This document shows positions 11,375-21,324 of a stretch of DNA of 64,000 bases, in pieces. A model generated the notes under the pieces. The model ran no database searches. It saw nothing but the letters and a program-made list of their open reading frames with translations, and had not been told where the DNA came from. Within the stretch, counting starts at the first letter, position 1. Each line of letters opens with the position of its first letter. The stretch is from contig JAVYIG010000166.1 of the NCBI GenBank assembly GCA_035222895.1, positions 620,001 to 684,000 of the forward strand. The letters are read 5' to 3'. Both the position numbers and the translations under genes were made by a program. The stretch comes from Strongylocentrotus droebachiensis (taxonomy: Eukaryota > Echinodermata > Echinoidea > Camarodonta > Strongylocentrotidae).

Positions 11375-11559
11375 ATAACACCTGGCTTCCTCGGTGCTCC
11401 TCAAAGCACCAACAAGAACAGTGGGCTCCTTCCTCTGAAGGAGGCCAGAAAAAAAGTCCAATCCAGTTCCTTCCTAGATGTCGGTTGGAGCTCTTCCAAG
11501 CTCGATCCATGAGCTCAGAATTTCTTCCCAATGTGCCACAATCATCTATCTCAGTTCTT

Positions 11560-11955
11560 TCGCATCTTTCTGCACGCGCACATGCATGCACGAGACATGC
11601 ACATGGCGGACAATGAAAGATGACAAAATATACAGTTCCTTAGGTAGACAAAGGAACATACAGCTGCAATTATGTAAAAATGTGTAGAACAGGTGTCACA
11701 TGCATATTGACAGCTAGTTGCACTTTCCATCGATCCAACTTTCACTCGCACCCAATAGAACATGGCGGACAAAGACAGCGGACAAAATATACAGTTCCTC
11801 GGGTAAATAAAAGAACATCCCTTCACTGCTATTATGTAAAAAGGTGAATATGCATGTGACACCTTTTCTACACATTTTTACATAATAGCAGCGAAGGGAT
11901 GTTCCATTGTCTACCTGAGGAACTGTATATTTTGTCCGCTTTCTTTGTCAGTCAT
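11560..11955. repeat. Inverted plus direct repeat block
   Basis: Three related copies share GACAAAATATACAGTTCCT, AGGAACATCC-like and TATTATGTAAAAA segments: at about 11620-11690 and 11775-11850 in one orientation and 11870-11940 inverted. The last two form a hairpin with arms of roughly 80 bases centred near 11860. Confidence 0.75.
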
Positions 11956-12485
11956 GTACACAGTGGTACCCGAGGTAAATTCGGGTAAGAGATCAATGTT
12001 GAGTTATTTATCACCTGCCGCCGCGTAATACCCAACCGTAGTTTACTCAAAATTGAAACAAACGAAGTTCTTACTCAATGTTGAGTCATTGATTTACTCT
12101 TTATCGAAGGTAACAAATTACTCGGATGACGAGTACCACTAAACTTGACTTCTTACTCCAGCTAGAGTACTGAATTGCTCATTTTGTTACTCAGCTTGTT
12201 TTACTCGGCACAATTTACTCGCTGACATTAAGAGTGCATGAAAAAGTAATGTTAATAAATATATCGTATTATTGAGGTGTTACCGAGTTTAAAATAAACT
12301 TTGTTTCAGTAACAAATCAAAAACAAATTACATTTTTGAAAATTACGTTACCATGAAATCGCTCCTGTCAGAATTTTAAAAAATGCATGCTTCTTTTTCT
12401 TATAGGTAAATGGAAAGGCAAGATATGGAACATGGAGTATGGAGTATGAGTATGAGCGTTGTGACTTATTCCATCGCCAACCTCT

Positions 12486-12796
12486 GGGGGGTGTTTCACA
12501 AAGATCCTAAGTAGAACTTAACTCTAAGTTGGACTTAAAAATTATGGAAAGCCATTAGCATCTTTGAAAACATTTTGTAAAAGTTATTGTAAAAGGCATA
12601 AAATGTTAATTCAAATCATTCATATTTTCTATCATCAAGGAGATTTCATGTTCTGGATGTAGAATTTATAAAAAGTCTAAAATACTTGAATTTCTGCTTT
12701 TGAATATATTTCATTTTAAGGCTCTAATGGCTGTCCATAATTTTTAAGTCCAACTTAGTGTTAAGTTCTACTTAGGATCTTTGTGAAACACCCCCC
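12486..12796. mobile_element. MITE, GGGGGGTGTTTCACAAAG family, copy 1
   Basis: Inverted ends GGGGGGTGTTTCACAAAGAT at the left and the inverse at the right extend about 60 bases inward (through CCTAAGT and CTAAGTTGGACTT). A second copy of the same length class lies in CMAH intron 7 at 58894-59200. No open frame; no clear duplication found. Confidence 0.85.
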
Positions 12797-13799
12797 TGGT
12801 GTATATTTACACACTTTGTCACAATCAACATTAAATTCTAATAGTCAACAAATGAACATCAATGTATAACAACTTCAAATTACCTATCTCTTAACAAAAT
12901 TAATCATCTTCTCAGATTAAAATAAAAGCATTTGCAGAATGTGGAGACCAAGAATTTAAATTAATACGGCTAAGTTTCGATTTCAAGGCTCATATCCGAC
13001 ATACTGTTGTCTTCGAGGTGATGCACATTTATGACATTTTCATTTTGTGACAGCATTTTTCTTATAATATGTGATAGAATAGAAACTAATTAATATAAAT
13101 GATAAAAGGCTTTCATTGTGAAATCAGGAAGATTAGCAAAATATTGGCACCAAACAGAAACATTTTAGCAATGATTTTGAGTCATTAATCAGCATAACAA
13201 AAACATACAACATTGGAGGCAAAAGTACAAATCTTGTTATGATTCTTTTTCAAAGAAAATTATATTTACCCCTTTTAACAATTGGTTACATGATTAAATC
13301 AGCAAGACATTTCGGGAAATGCTGCAAGTCCTCGGCTGCATTTTATGGGCCACCCTGTACAATAATTCCACCAATATATCATGTCAATCTATATATTCCT
13401 GATCTAGTATGATCACTGTCCTGGTGATGTTAATCCCAATATAAAAAAGTAAACATAATCGTCTTGGAGACGGGAAATCATTTTTCAGGCGTTTTATGAT
13501 GACTTTTGACCACAACTGTAAGGCATTTCCATCAGTCACAATAATTTACTCTTAAAAAAGCAAACTGGTAAGAACTTTGATGGCAATCAAATAAATAAAG
13601 TAAACAAGTAAATAGCAAAAATAAAAAAAAACACCAATACATGAACACAGTGAACTCAACTTAATATAATGTAGACAAGATACTTAGGAAGTTGGAACAG
13701 CTAATTTTCATCTTTTAAAACAGCAGAACTCAACAAATTCAAATTATGCCCCTCTTTTTATCTGATGTTTTGATTCAAATACATAATTTATCATGTGAC
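12797..13799. other. Gene-free AT-rich stretch
   Basis: No coding frame, RNA or repeat with a recognisable partner in the window. Confidence 0.5.
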
Positions 13800-16186
13800 C
13801 AGGCTCGGATCCAGGGGGGGCGAGCGGTCCTTGCCCCCCCCCCCCCCCGCAAAAAAAAAGAGAGAGAAAGAAGGAAAGAAGGGAAAAGGAGAGAAAGGGA
13901 AAGAAAAAAAGGAAGAAGAAAAGAAAGGGGGAAAAGAAGGAGATCGGGGGCCAAAATGGCCTTGCCCCCCCCCCCCCCCCCCCCCATCAAAAAAAATAAG
14001 AGAGAAGGAAGAAAAGGGAATGAAAACAGGAAACGAGGAGATAAAGGCAAGGAAAATAAGAGGAAGAAGAAAAGAAAAAAAGGGGGATATCAGTTGCAAT
14101 TTTCCTGCCAACAATTTGTGAATCGGGAGGGGGGGGGGCAAAAGGCCCTTACCTCCACCCGCCCCCGCCAAGAAAAGAGAAATGGAAGGGAAAGGGAGAG
14201 AGGAGAGCTAAAAAGAAGACAAAAGAGGAAGAAGAAAAGAAAATGGTGAAAAGAAGGGGAGATCAGTTGCGATTAGTCCCGCCAACAACGTGTGGATCGG
14301 GGGGGGGGGGGGTGTCGAAAGACCCTTGCCTTCCCACCAGCAAACCTAAAAGAGATAGGAGGAAGTAAAGGGAAAGTGGAAGAGGAGAGAAAGGGAAAGG
14401 AAAAAAAGAGAAGGTGGAAAGGTAGGGGAGATCAATTGCGAATTTTCCCGCCAACAAGGTGTCATTCGGGGGGGGGGGCAGTTGCCCCCACCCCTAAATA
14501 CCGCTAAATACCGGTGTTTTACAAATGTTGCTGAAATTACATAATATTCATCACCTTTTCCTCACTTTTAAGTAAATTATACTTTTTATGCGTTTTGGGA
14601 AAAGGACAAATTCCTAAATTTTAGGTGAGGCAAGAAATATGCTTTTTTAGAGGCCTACATGTCAGGGCCCGCAGAACGGAAGGGCTCGGGGGCCTTGAGC
14701 TTCAAAATATGCTCAACTGACCGTAATGAAATGCTTAAAACCCCTAAACTTCCGGTGGCTCACCCCCTCGATCACACCAGGACCCTAAGGCCGGCCCCTA
14801 AATATACTTATCTGACCGTTATAAAATGCCTAAAAACCCTGAGCTTCTAGGGGCTCCGCCCCTGGACCCCACGCCAATTAATGTCCCGCCAGTGTCACAA
14901 ATAAGGTATCCAATGTGCTCATTTGACCGTAATTAAACGCGTAAAACCTCTGAGCTTCCGGGGCTCTGCCCCCTGAACCCAACTATGCGGCCCTGAGGCG
15001 GGCCCCTAGATGCTCATCTGAACGTAATGTATTGTCTAAAACCCCTGAGCTTCTGAGGGCTCCGCCCCCTGGACCCCACGCCAATTAGTGACCTGCCAGT
15101 GTCACAAAAAAGGTATCAAAATATGCTCATCTGACCGTAATTAAATGAGCATTATGAGCATATTTTGATACCTTATTGATACTGGGAGAACATTAATTGG
15201 CGGGGGGTCCAGGGGCGGAGCCCAAAGAAGCTCAGGGGATTAAGGCAATAAATTACCGTCATATTAGAATCCAGGGGTCCGCCTTAGGATCCTAGGCGGG
15301 GTCTAGGGGGCAGAGCCCCCGGAAGCTCAGTGGTTTTTGGCGTTTAATTACGGTCAAATGAACATATTTGTATATCTTATTTGTGACATTGGCAGGACAC
15401 TGATTGGCGTGGGGTCCAGCGGGCGGAGTCCCCAGAAGTTCAAGGGTTATAGGCACTCAATTACGGTCAAATGAGTATCAAGGGGCTCGCCTTAGGGCCC
15501 TTGGTTGGGTCCAGGGGCGGATCCCCCGGAAGCTCAGGGGTTTTAGGCGTTTAATTAAGATGAGCATTTTTGTATACCTTATTTTGTTGTGACACTGGCA
15601 GTTAACTATTCTTTCTTTCTTGCTCTTTTTCTTTCTATTTCTCTTTAAAATACTTGGTAAAAAAAGTGGGGGGGGGGGGGAGGATCCCTTCCGCGAGCCC
15701 TGACATGTAGGCATCTCAAGAAGCATATTTCTTGCCTGGCTGTAAATTTAGGAATTTGTCATTTTACAACAAACGCATAAAAATGTATAATTTACTAAAA
15801 AATGAGGAAAAATCTCGGAAAATTATGTCCTTTCAGCATTATGTGTAAACTACCGTTTCGGTTATGGAATCACAAATAAACCCCCTCCCCGATCAGTCCG
15901 CCAGTGCCCCCCACGCCCCCACCCGATCTACACTTTGTTGGCGGAAAAATCGCAACTGATCTCCCCTACCTTCCCTTTTTTCTCTTGTTTTGCTTTCCCT
16001 TTCTCTCCACTTTTTTTTTTGGACCCCGGAAATTGGAAAAATTACGTCGTCAGATATTTCGTTCAGTGGCTTGGGGGGAGGGCGGGGGAGGGGGTGGGGG
16101 GAGGAACACGTCCCCTCCCCCCCCCCCAAAAAAAAAAAAAAAAAAATCTTTCCTCTTTTTTTCCCTTTTTCCTGGATCCGCCACTG
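13800..16186. mobile_element. Large foldback hAT-like element
   Basis: The left end CAGGCTCGGATCCAGG and right end CCTGGATCCGCCACTG are imperfect inverted repeats. Long inverted segments match inside: about 14430-14720 pairs with 15690-15960 (shared GGCCTACATGTCAGGGC and CCGCCAACAA inverses). The arms close on a centre near 15150-15190, where GGTATCAAAATATGCTCAT faces its inverse. The left arm has three copies of a unit with AGATCAGTTGC and CCGCCAACAA where the right has one, so it is longer. Purine-rich frames inside are low-complexity and non-coding. Confidence 0.65.
14690..15600. repeat. Inner repeat units of the foldback element
   Basis: Units of roughly 110-200 bases contain CTGACCGTAATTAAATG, CCCCTGAGCTTC, GGGGCTCCGCCCCTGGACCC and CACGCCAATTA. 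They run in one direction left of about 15150 and are inverted to the right of it. Confidence 0.65.
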
Positions 16187-16571
16187 CCCTGGGCCCCCAA
16201 AATAGGTTTACTAAAATAGTGGTAACGTTCATTTACCTTTTATTTTTAAATAGAAGACGGGCCCCCTTCTCTATCAATTTTGGTAAGCTCAAGGGGAGGG
16301 GGCGGGGGGGGGGTTGCTGTGAGTAAAACTTTAAAAAGCTCAATACTCCCCCACCATCCCCCTCCCCCGTCGAATCAAAAAACGAAATTACTTCTCACCA
16401 GATTTGGCTGCCATCTTCTGCCTGTTTTTATGTTATAGAGCCGATTTTCCTTGCCAAATTGCCCTAAAAAATGTGTTAATTTTGGCCCGCGGTGTCAGTG
16501 TTTCACTTATGACAATTTCAAACATTCATAACTTGCCTATTTTCGATGGGATATTGCTCAAACTATTATTA
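16187..16571. other. Gene-free spacer
   Basis: Contains G-runs and C-rich tracts; no supported gene. Confidence 0.45.
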
Positions 16572-16700
16572 ACAGGGGCGGATCTAGCTTTTTGCTAAGG
16601 GGGGGGGTTTGACCAAAATAATGACGATGCGGAGCATCGTCCACGAGCCGCGAAGCGGCGAGCCGATTTTTTGGGGGTTGTTTATTTGAACCCCGTAAGT
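16572..16700 (+). mobile_element. hAT-like left terminus (CAGGGGCGGATCTAG)
   Basis: A terminus of the same kind as 11114 and 16186, followed by a G-run and two small CG-rich hairpins (GATGCGGAGCATC and GCCGCGAAGCGGCGAGCC). A candidate partner end, inverted as CTAGATCCGCTTCTG, lies at 20762-20776 beyond the LINE. The flanking 8-mers do not match, so the pairing is only suggestive. Confidence 0.4.
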
Positions 16701-16828
16701 GATGTTTTCCTGGCATCTATTAACACAATGGAGACTATAAAAAGCAGTGCATGATAACGTCTTTTTAAATCAAGTAACAGTTTAATACATAGTTATATCC
16801 AGAGAAGGGTATTGAATTAAGTGAAAGT
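16701..16828 (+). other. Probable LINE 5' untranslated region
   Basis: The sequence leading into the LINE ORF. The ORF frame is closed by TAG at 16790-16792. I cannot fix the 5' end of the element: no target-site duplication was identified. Confidence 0.4.
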
Positions 16829-19800
16829 TTGACAAAATCTAGTGATGATCCGAAAATTATAGTTGACGGTCGAAAATATAAGTTCCCTTGTGGGAACTGT
16901 GATAAGCCAGTCAAATGTAATCAACACGGCCTTCTGTGTTCTTCTTGTAAAAAATGGTTTCACACTAATTGTCAAGCTATCAGTTTTTCAGAGTACCGCA
17001 GATTATATTATGAATGCCCTGATGAGAAGTGGAATTGTTTTACATGTTGTCTGCCATCTTTTTGTGACTCATTATTTAATGACGATTGTATAGAGATAGA
17101 AAGCCAAAACGAGGATAGACTAAAAGAAAACTATTTTAAGATAACGCGCGTTACACCTGAAAAGCAAGCGATAGCAAGAGTAATTCAGCCAAACCTCAGA
17201 GATGAAAACACTTCTCTTTATCAAGAATTTGAAGAAAAGTTTAAAGCTAAAGGTCTTCATTTTTTACACCTTAATGTGAGGTCTATTCTAAACAAGATAT
17301 CGGAATTTAGAATTCTTTTTAAAAGAAAAAGGCTGTCTATTATTGCTTTCACTGAAACATGGTTAAACAATTCCATAAATGATGAAGAAATTGAAATAGA
17401 CGGATATAAAATCATACGCCATGATCGATCCTCTGGCTCTGGAGGTGGTGTATGTTTCTATATCAGAAATGATATTGCATTTAATATTATGGATGCTATA
17501 AGTACTGGAGATACGGAATCCCTGTGGATAAATTTGCTTATACCAAGATCAAAACCAATTGTTGTTGGTGTTCTGTATCGACCTCCGAAAAACAATTTGT
17601 TTATCGAGAAATTGTCCAATATTCTTGATACATTAAAGAAGGATGACGAAATAATTCTTTTAGGAGACATGAATATTTGTCTTCTTCGCAAATCGCTACT
17701 GGCTAAAAAATATATTGACTTGTTGAGTCTTCATGGGTTTAGTCAACTCATTAAAGAGGCAACACGCGTTACACCTACATGTTCTTCTCTATTGGATCAT
17801 GTTGGTTGTACCAAAGAAAATAAAATAAGTCAAAGTGGTGTCATTGATCTAGGTATTAGCGACCATTATTTTACTTTCTGTACACGGAAAAATGTTAGAC
17901 TGGCTATAGGTCATCACAGGACTAATGATATCAGATCCATGAAAAAATATACAGAAGAGTCTTTCAATCTTCAACTATCTGTTGTTGATTGGTCACGAAT
18001 AACTGACTGTACAGATGTAAATGAGGCATGGTCAATATTTCAACATGTTTTTATCTCAAATTTGAATATGATAGCGCCACTGAAACGGATAAGAATAAAA
18101 CAAAGATCAGAAACTTGGGTGACTAAAGATATTCTTTCCCTAATTCAAGAGAGAAATATAGTATACAAAAAATGGAGGAAAAGAGCAAAAGATGAGAAGC
18201 TCTATAAAAGATACAGAGTATTAAGAAATATGGTCCAAAGAGAGGTGAAAAAGGCTAAACTCGATTACTTACAAAACAAGATAGAAGAAAATAAACAAGA
18301 TTCGAAAAAACTTTGGCAGAATCTAAAAAGCTTAGGATTGAAAAATAAGAAGCGAAAAGAACAAGAATCTGTCATTAAAATTGATGGGGAATTATGTCAT
18401 GATAAGATGGCCATCGCTGATGAATTCAATTCTCATTTCACAAATGTGGCTGCCAAATTAGTAGACAAACTCCCCCCTTCCAAAGACTTTTTCAGCGCAG
18501 ACAATGATTGTATTCGTGACTTTTACGAAAGAAAAGGTGTACATGAAAACAGCTTCGAGTTATTACCAATCAGTGAACAATTTGTTTTCAAAGAGTTACG
18601 TAAGTTGAATGTATCAAAAAGTACTGGGTTAGACTTGATTCCAGCTAAATTTCTAAAAGATGGTGCGAAGGTTTTATTTAAGCCTCTAAGTTACTTAATG
18701 AACCTATCTATCTTGACGAGTACTTTTCCAGAAGATATGAAAATAGCAAAAGTGACTCCACTTTATAAAAAGAAAGATAAAACTGATGTTAGCAACTATA
18801 GACCTATTAGTGTTTTAAGCGTAGCATCAAAGATTCTAGAAAAATCGGTCTGTGTTCAAATTGAAAGATACTTCAAAGAAAATGATATAATTTATGAATT
18901 TCAATCTGGTTTTCGACATGATTATTCGACTGAAACATGTCTAATTCATTTGACTGATTATTTGAGGAGAGAAACTTCCCAAGGGCGCTTTGTTGGTATG
19001 GTGCTCCTTGATCTGCAAAAAGCTTTTGATACAGTTAATCATTGCGTCTTATTGAAGAAGTTACAACTAATGGGTTTTGCTAAGGCAAGTTTAGATTGGT
19101 TCAGATCCTACTTATCTAATCGGCACCAAGTAGTGGCCATTCATGATATTCGTTCCAAACTAATGCCTATAACATGCGGTGTTCCTCAGGGAAGCATTTT
19201 AGGCCCAATTCTATTTTCAAGTTATATAAATGATATGTGTATTTGTATAAAAGACTTCAAACTATTATTGTACGCAGATGACAGCGTACTACTCTATTCA
19301 AATCCTGATCCTAAATATATTGAGGAAAAGCTCAGTGAACAGCTGTCTACGTGTGTCGATTGGATGACTGATAATAAGCTTTCTTTACACTTGGGAAAAA
19401 CAGAAAGCATTTTATTTTGTTCTAAAAGTAGTTCTAAAAAGTCATTTGAATTCAAAGTGACACACAATAATCAAGCAATCAAGAGAAAAGAGTCTGTGAA
19501 GTATTTAGGCATTGAGTTGGCTAGCGCAATTTCATTTTCATCTTTAGTAGAATCAGTTGTAAAAAAAGCAAATTCTCGTCTGAAATTTTTGTACAGATAT
19601 CAAAGTTGTATGGATTTAAAAGCAAGACGTACACTCTGTTTTGCTCTTATTCAATGTTTATTTGACTATGCTAACCCTGCATGGTATAGTAACATAAACA
19701 AGTCAGATCAAAAGAAGTTGAAGATTATACAGAACAAAATGGTGAGATTTATCAACTGTTCTGGTCCAAGAACTCATGTTGGCTACAGCGAACTTTCTAA

Positions 19801-20140
19801 AGCTGGTTTTCTTGAAGTCGACCAAAGATCAAAACAACTCGCATTGCATCACGTGCATAAAATATATCATACTAGGTCGAATCATTATATTCGATCCAAC
19901 TTCGATCTTGTTACTGACGTACATGATTATAATACAAGAAATAGACGATTCAACTTTAACTTACCAGAAAGAGTAGGTAGTATTGGAAATTCGTTTTATT
20001 ACAATGCCATAAAACATTGGAATTCCCTTCCCAATGGTGTAAAAGAAATAGGAAACTATGATCATTTTAAGAGGAAATTAAAGGAATACCTAATACTTGA
20101 CAGTCAGAGAAGAGAAGTGAATGACATGTTATATGATTGA
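16829..20140 (+). CDS. LINE ORF: zinc finger, endonuclease, reverse transcriptase
   Basis: Single open frame of 1103 codons from a non-LTR retrotransposon of the CR1/L2/jockey-like assemblage (exact clade not determined). A PHD-like Cys/His finger spans about residues 20-75 (CGNCDKPVKC, CSSCKKWFHTNC). An apurinic-type endonuclease spans about 140-360 (LNVRSILNK, FTETWLN, LLGDMNI, SDHYF). The reverse transcriptase spans about 570-860, with motif A DLQKAFDTVNH, motif B GVPQGSILGPILF and motif C YADDSVL. A thumb and C-terminal region follow, ending in TGA at 20138. No RNase H is seen. All catalytic motifs are present with no internal stop, so the copy is young. Oddly, the frame has no ATG before about codon 220: the first usable codon is TTG at 16829, and an in-frame TAG lies at 16790. 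Either an ATG was lost to TTG or initiation is non-AUG. Confidence 0.93.
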   Translation: MTKSSDDPKIIVDGRKYKFPCGNCDKPVKCNQHGLLCSSCKKWFHTNCQAISFSEYRRLYYECPDEKWNCFTCCLPSFCDSLFNDDCIEIESQNEDRLKENYFKITRVTPEKQAIARVIQPNLRDENTSLYQEFEEKFKAKGLHFLHLNVRSILNKISEFRILFKRKRLSIIAFTETWLNNSINDEEIEIDGYKIIRHDRSSGSGGGVCFYIRNDIAFNIMDAISTGDTESLWINLLIPRSKPIVVGVLYRPPKNNLFIEKLSNILDTLKKDDEIILLGDMNICLLRKSLLAKKYIDLLSLHGFSQLIKEATRVTPTCSSLLDHVGCTKENKISQSGVIDLGISDHYFTFCTRKNVRLAIGHHRTNDIRSMKKYTEESFNLQLSVVDWSRITDCTDVNEAWSIFQHVFISNLNMIAPLKRIRIKQRSETWVTKDILSLIQERNIVYKKWRKRAKDEKLYKRYRVLRNMVQREVKKAKLDYLQNKIEENKQDSKKLWQNLKSLGLKNKKRKEQESVIKIDGELCHDKMAIADEFNSHFTNVAAKLVDKLPPSKDFFSADNDCIRDFYERKGVHENSFELLPISEQFVFKELRKLNVSKSTGLDLIPAKFLKDGAKVLFKPLSYLMNLSILTSTFPEDMKIAKVTPLYKKKDKTDVSNYRPISVLSVASKILEKSVCVQIERYFKENDIIYEFQSGFRHDYSTETCLIHLTDYLRRETSQGRFVGMVLLDLQKAFDTVNHCVLLKKLQLMGFAKASLDWFRSYLSNRHQVVAIHDIRSKLMPITCGVPQGSILGPILFSSYINDMCICIKDFKLLLYADDSVLLYSNPDPKYIEEKLSEQLSTCVDWMTDNKLSLHLGKTESILFCSKSSSKKSFEFKVTHNNQAIKRKESVKYLGIELASAISFSSLVESVVKKANSRLKFLYRYQSCMDLKARRTLCFALIQCLFDYANPAWYSNINKSDQKKLKIIQNKMVRFINCSGPRTHVGYSELSKAGFLEVDQRSKQLALHHVHKIYHTRSNHYIRSNFDLVTDVHDYNTRNRRFNFNLPERVGSIGNSFYYNAIKHWNSLPNGVKEIGNYDHFKRKLKEYLILDSQRREVNDMLYD

Positions 20141-20570
20141 AATTTTTATTCTTCTGTCGGTTCATACCTTTTCATGTTGTATATACTTATGTTTTCGTAC
20201 GTTATAGAAATTCTACAAATTCATCATTATTTTCCTCTTCTTCCTTCTCCTCTTTTTCTTCTTCTCCTCTTTTTCTTCTTCTCCTTCTTCTTTTTCTTCT
20301 TGTACTTAATATCATTTCTATCATCAGTTTAATGTTGTTATTATTATTATTATCTTTAATAAGTAGTTCTTTTAATTTTCTTATCTGTCTGTAAATATTA
20401 CTATTTTAACTTATTAATTTTATACATGTCTGTAAGGGACCCCACTGGAAATAAGCTCTCGAGCTTTCGTGGGTTATCCTGTTCAAGCTGACTTATTTTT
20501 GATCTGTTATTATTGTATATTGTTGTATGTTGGAAGCTTGTCGAATAAAAATCAATCAATCAATCAATCA
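20141..20570 (+). mobile_element. LINE 3' untranslated region and (TCAA)n tail
   Basis: A TC-rich block (20225-20300) and an AT-rich segment lead to AATAAAAATCAATCAATCAA and further TCAA units ending about 20570. Short-unit microsatellite tails instead of poly(A) are typical of CR1/L2-like LINEs. The tail marks the insertion's 3' boundary. Confidence 0.8.
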
Positions 20571-20672
20571 GAGTTATCATGTGTTTGGTTAAGTTACCAG
20601 ATGAGTTGAATATCTTCTCACAATATTTGCACTTGAAAGGGTTTCTCTCCAGCGTGCGTTCTTTTTTCTTTC
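20571..20672 (-). pseudogene. C2H2 zinc-finger fragment
   Basis: On the minus strand this reads FKCKYCEKIFNSSGNLTKHM, matching a C2H2 finger (C-x2-C-x12-H). The preceding linker resembles the TGEKPF type, but TGEKPF and KCKYC fall in different frames, so one base has been lost or gained in the linker. The LINE tail abuts at the position where the second zinc-binding His would follow HMITL. It is a host-gene or gene-copy fragment of about 30 residues. I see no further fingers beside it. It could be a processed or duplicated piece rather than a local gene. Confidence 0.6.
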
Positions 20673-20776
20673 TTTTTTTCTTTCTTTTTTTCTTTTTTTT
20701 CCCTTTTTTTTTGGGGGGGGGCCGCCCAAGGGGGGGTTGCAACCCCCCCCCAACCCCCCCTCTAGATCCGCTTCTG
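20673..20776. mobile_element. hAT-like right terminus with pyrimidine tract
   Basis: A T/C tract, G-run, GGTTGCAACCCCCC and terminal CTAGATCCGCTTCTG. This is the inverted form of the 11114 terminus, including the GGGGTTGCAACCCCCC palindrome shared with 11140-11160. Confidence 0.5.
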
Positions 20777-20929
20777 AGTAATGTGTTTCCCTCATCTTTC
20801 TGCTTATTTCAAAACCAACTTCGTATCAAGGTAGTTTTCCCCCGGGGGGGGGTTTCCCCTTTAGTGTATAGAGGTCGGTTTTCCCTTCACGCTCTTCAAA
20901 GTTCGAGCTTTGTGTGTACTTGACCTGCG

Positions 20930-21024
20930 CGCCCGTCGACGTATAGCTCGGCTAGCTCATTCGAAGGCGCAGGCGCGGCGATCCGAGCGCATATATATAT
21001 ACGCATGCGCAGACAAAAGCGAAA
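20930..21024 (+). promoter_or_regulatory. Possible promoter: TATA-like and NRF1-like sites
   Basis: A locally CG-rich block (20925-20990) is followed by CATATATATATACGCATGCGCAG at 20990-21012 (a TATA-like run, then ACGCATGCGCAG, one mismatch from the NRF1 consensus). About 115 bases downstream is a strong donor, AAC|GTAAGT (gt at 21128). It could be the distal promoter of CMAH, the next recognised gene on this strand, or of an unrelated transcript. No transcript evidence is available. Confidence 0.3.
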
Positions 21025-21127
21025 AAAGAGAGGCTGAGACTGAGTTACGTGACATCTCATCTGAAGAAAATCTCATTTGTAATATTGTTTGTGTATTCTT
21101 CTCATTTGGAAAATCAAACTGTGGAAC
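21025..21127 (+). other. Possible untranslated first exon
   Basis: The stretch from the expected initiation zone (about 25 bases after the TATA-like run) to the donor GTAAGT at 21128. It could splice to 32264 or 32854. A 73-codon frame covers it but resembles nothing known to me. Purely structural inference. Confidence 0.25.
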
Positions 21128-21324
21128 GTAAGTTGTAAAAGGTGTTGGTTATACCACCATTCTTTGTCAAACATGTTTTCTAAAAACTCCCATGTACGTC
21201 TCTGTGACGGTTTCACCATATTTTCATTATGTCTTCGTCGTAAAGACTCGTCGTATCTTGCACTCTCCTCTCTACTCCAGCCATGGGGCCTGGCCCGGCT
21301 GGAGTTACATCACACGTACGTACG

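Larger units (their letters stand above)
10607..12235. mobile_element. ACTC/GAGT-rich element with nested insertions
   Basis: Both flanks (about 10615-11060 and 11990-12230) are dense in GAGTAAA, TTACTCAA and related motifs in both orientations, nearly thirty in all. The outer borders are short inverted CACTCT (10607) and AGAGTG (12235). Between the flanks lie a hAT-like insertion (11114-11374) and a block of inverted and direct repeats (11560-11955). I did not find a target-site duplication, so the limits are approximate. No protein is encoded. Confidence 0.5.

Noticed and set aside
13746-14249. 167-codon Lys/Arg/Glu-rich frame and overlapping partners
   Set aside because: Purine-rich low-complexity sequence inside a foldback element; every frame on both strands is open for the same reason.
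16572-20776. A single hAT-like element enclosing the LINE
   Set aside because: The two termini resemble each other, but flanking 8-mers (ATTATTAA, AGTAATGT) do not match and the zinc-finger fragment is unexplained; left as two separate ends.
20910-21131. 73-codon frame across the possible promoter
   Set aside because: Nothing recognisable in the protein; the splice donor and promoter-like motifs make a leader exon a better reading.
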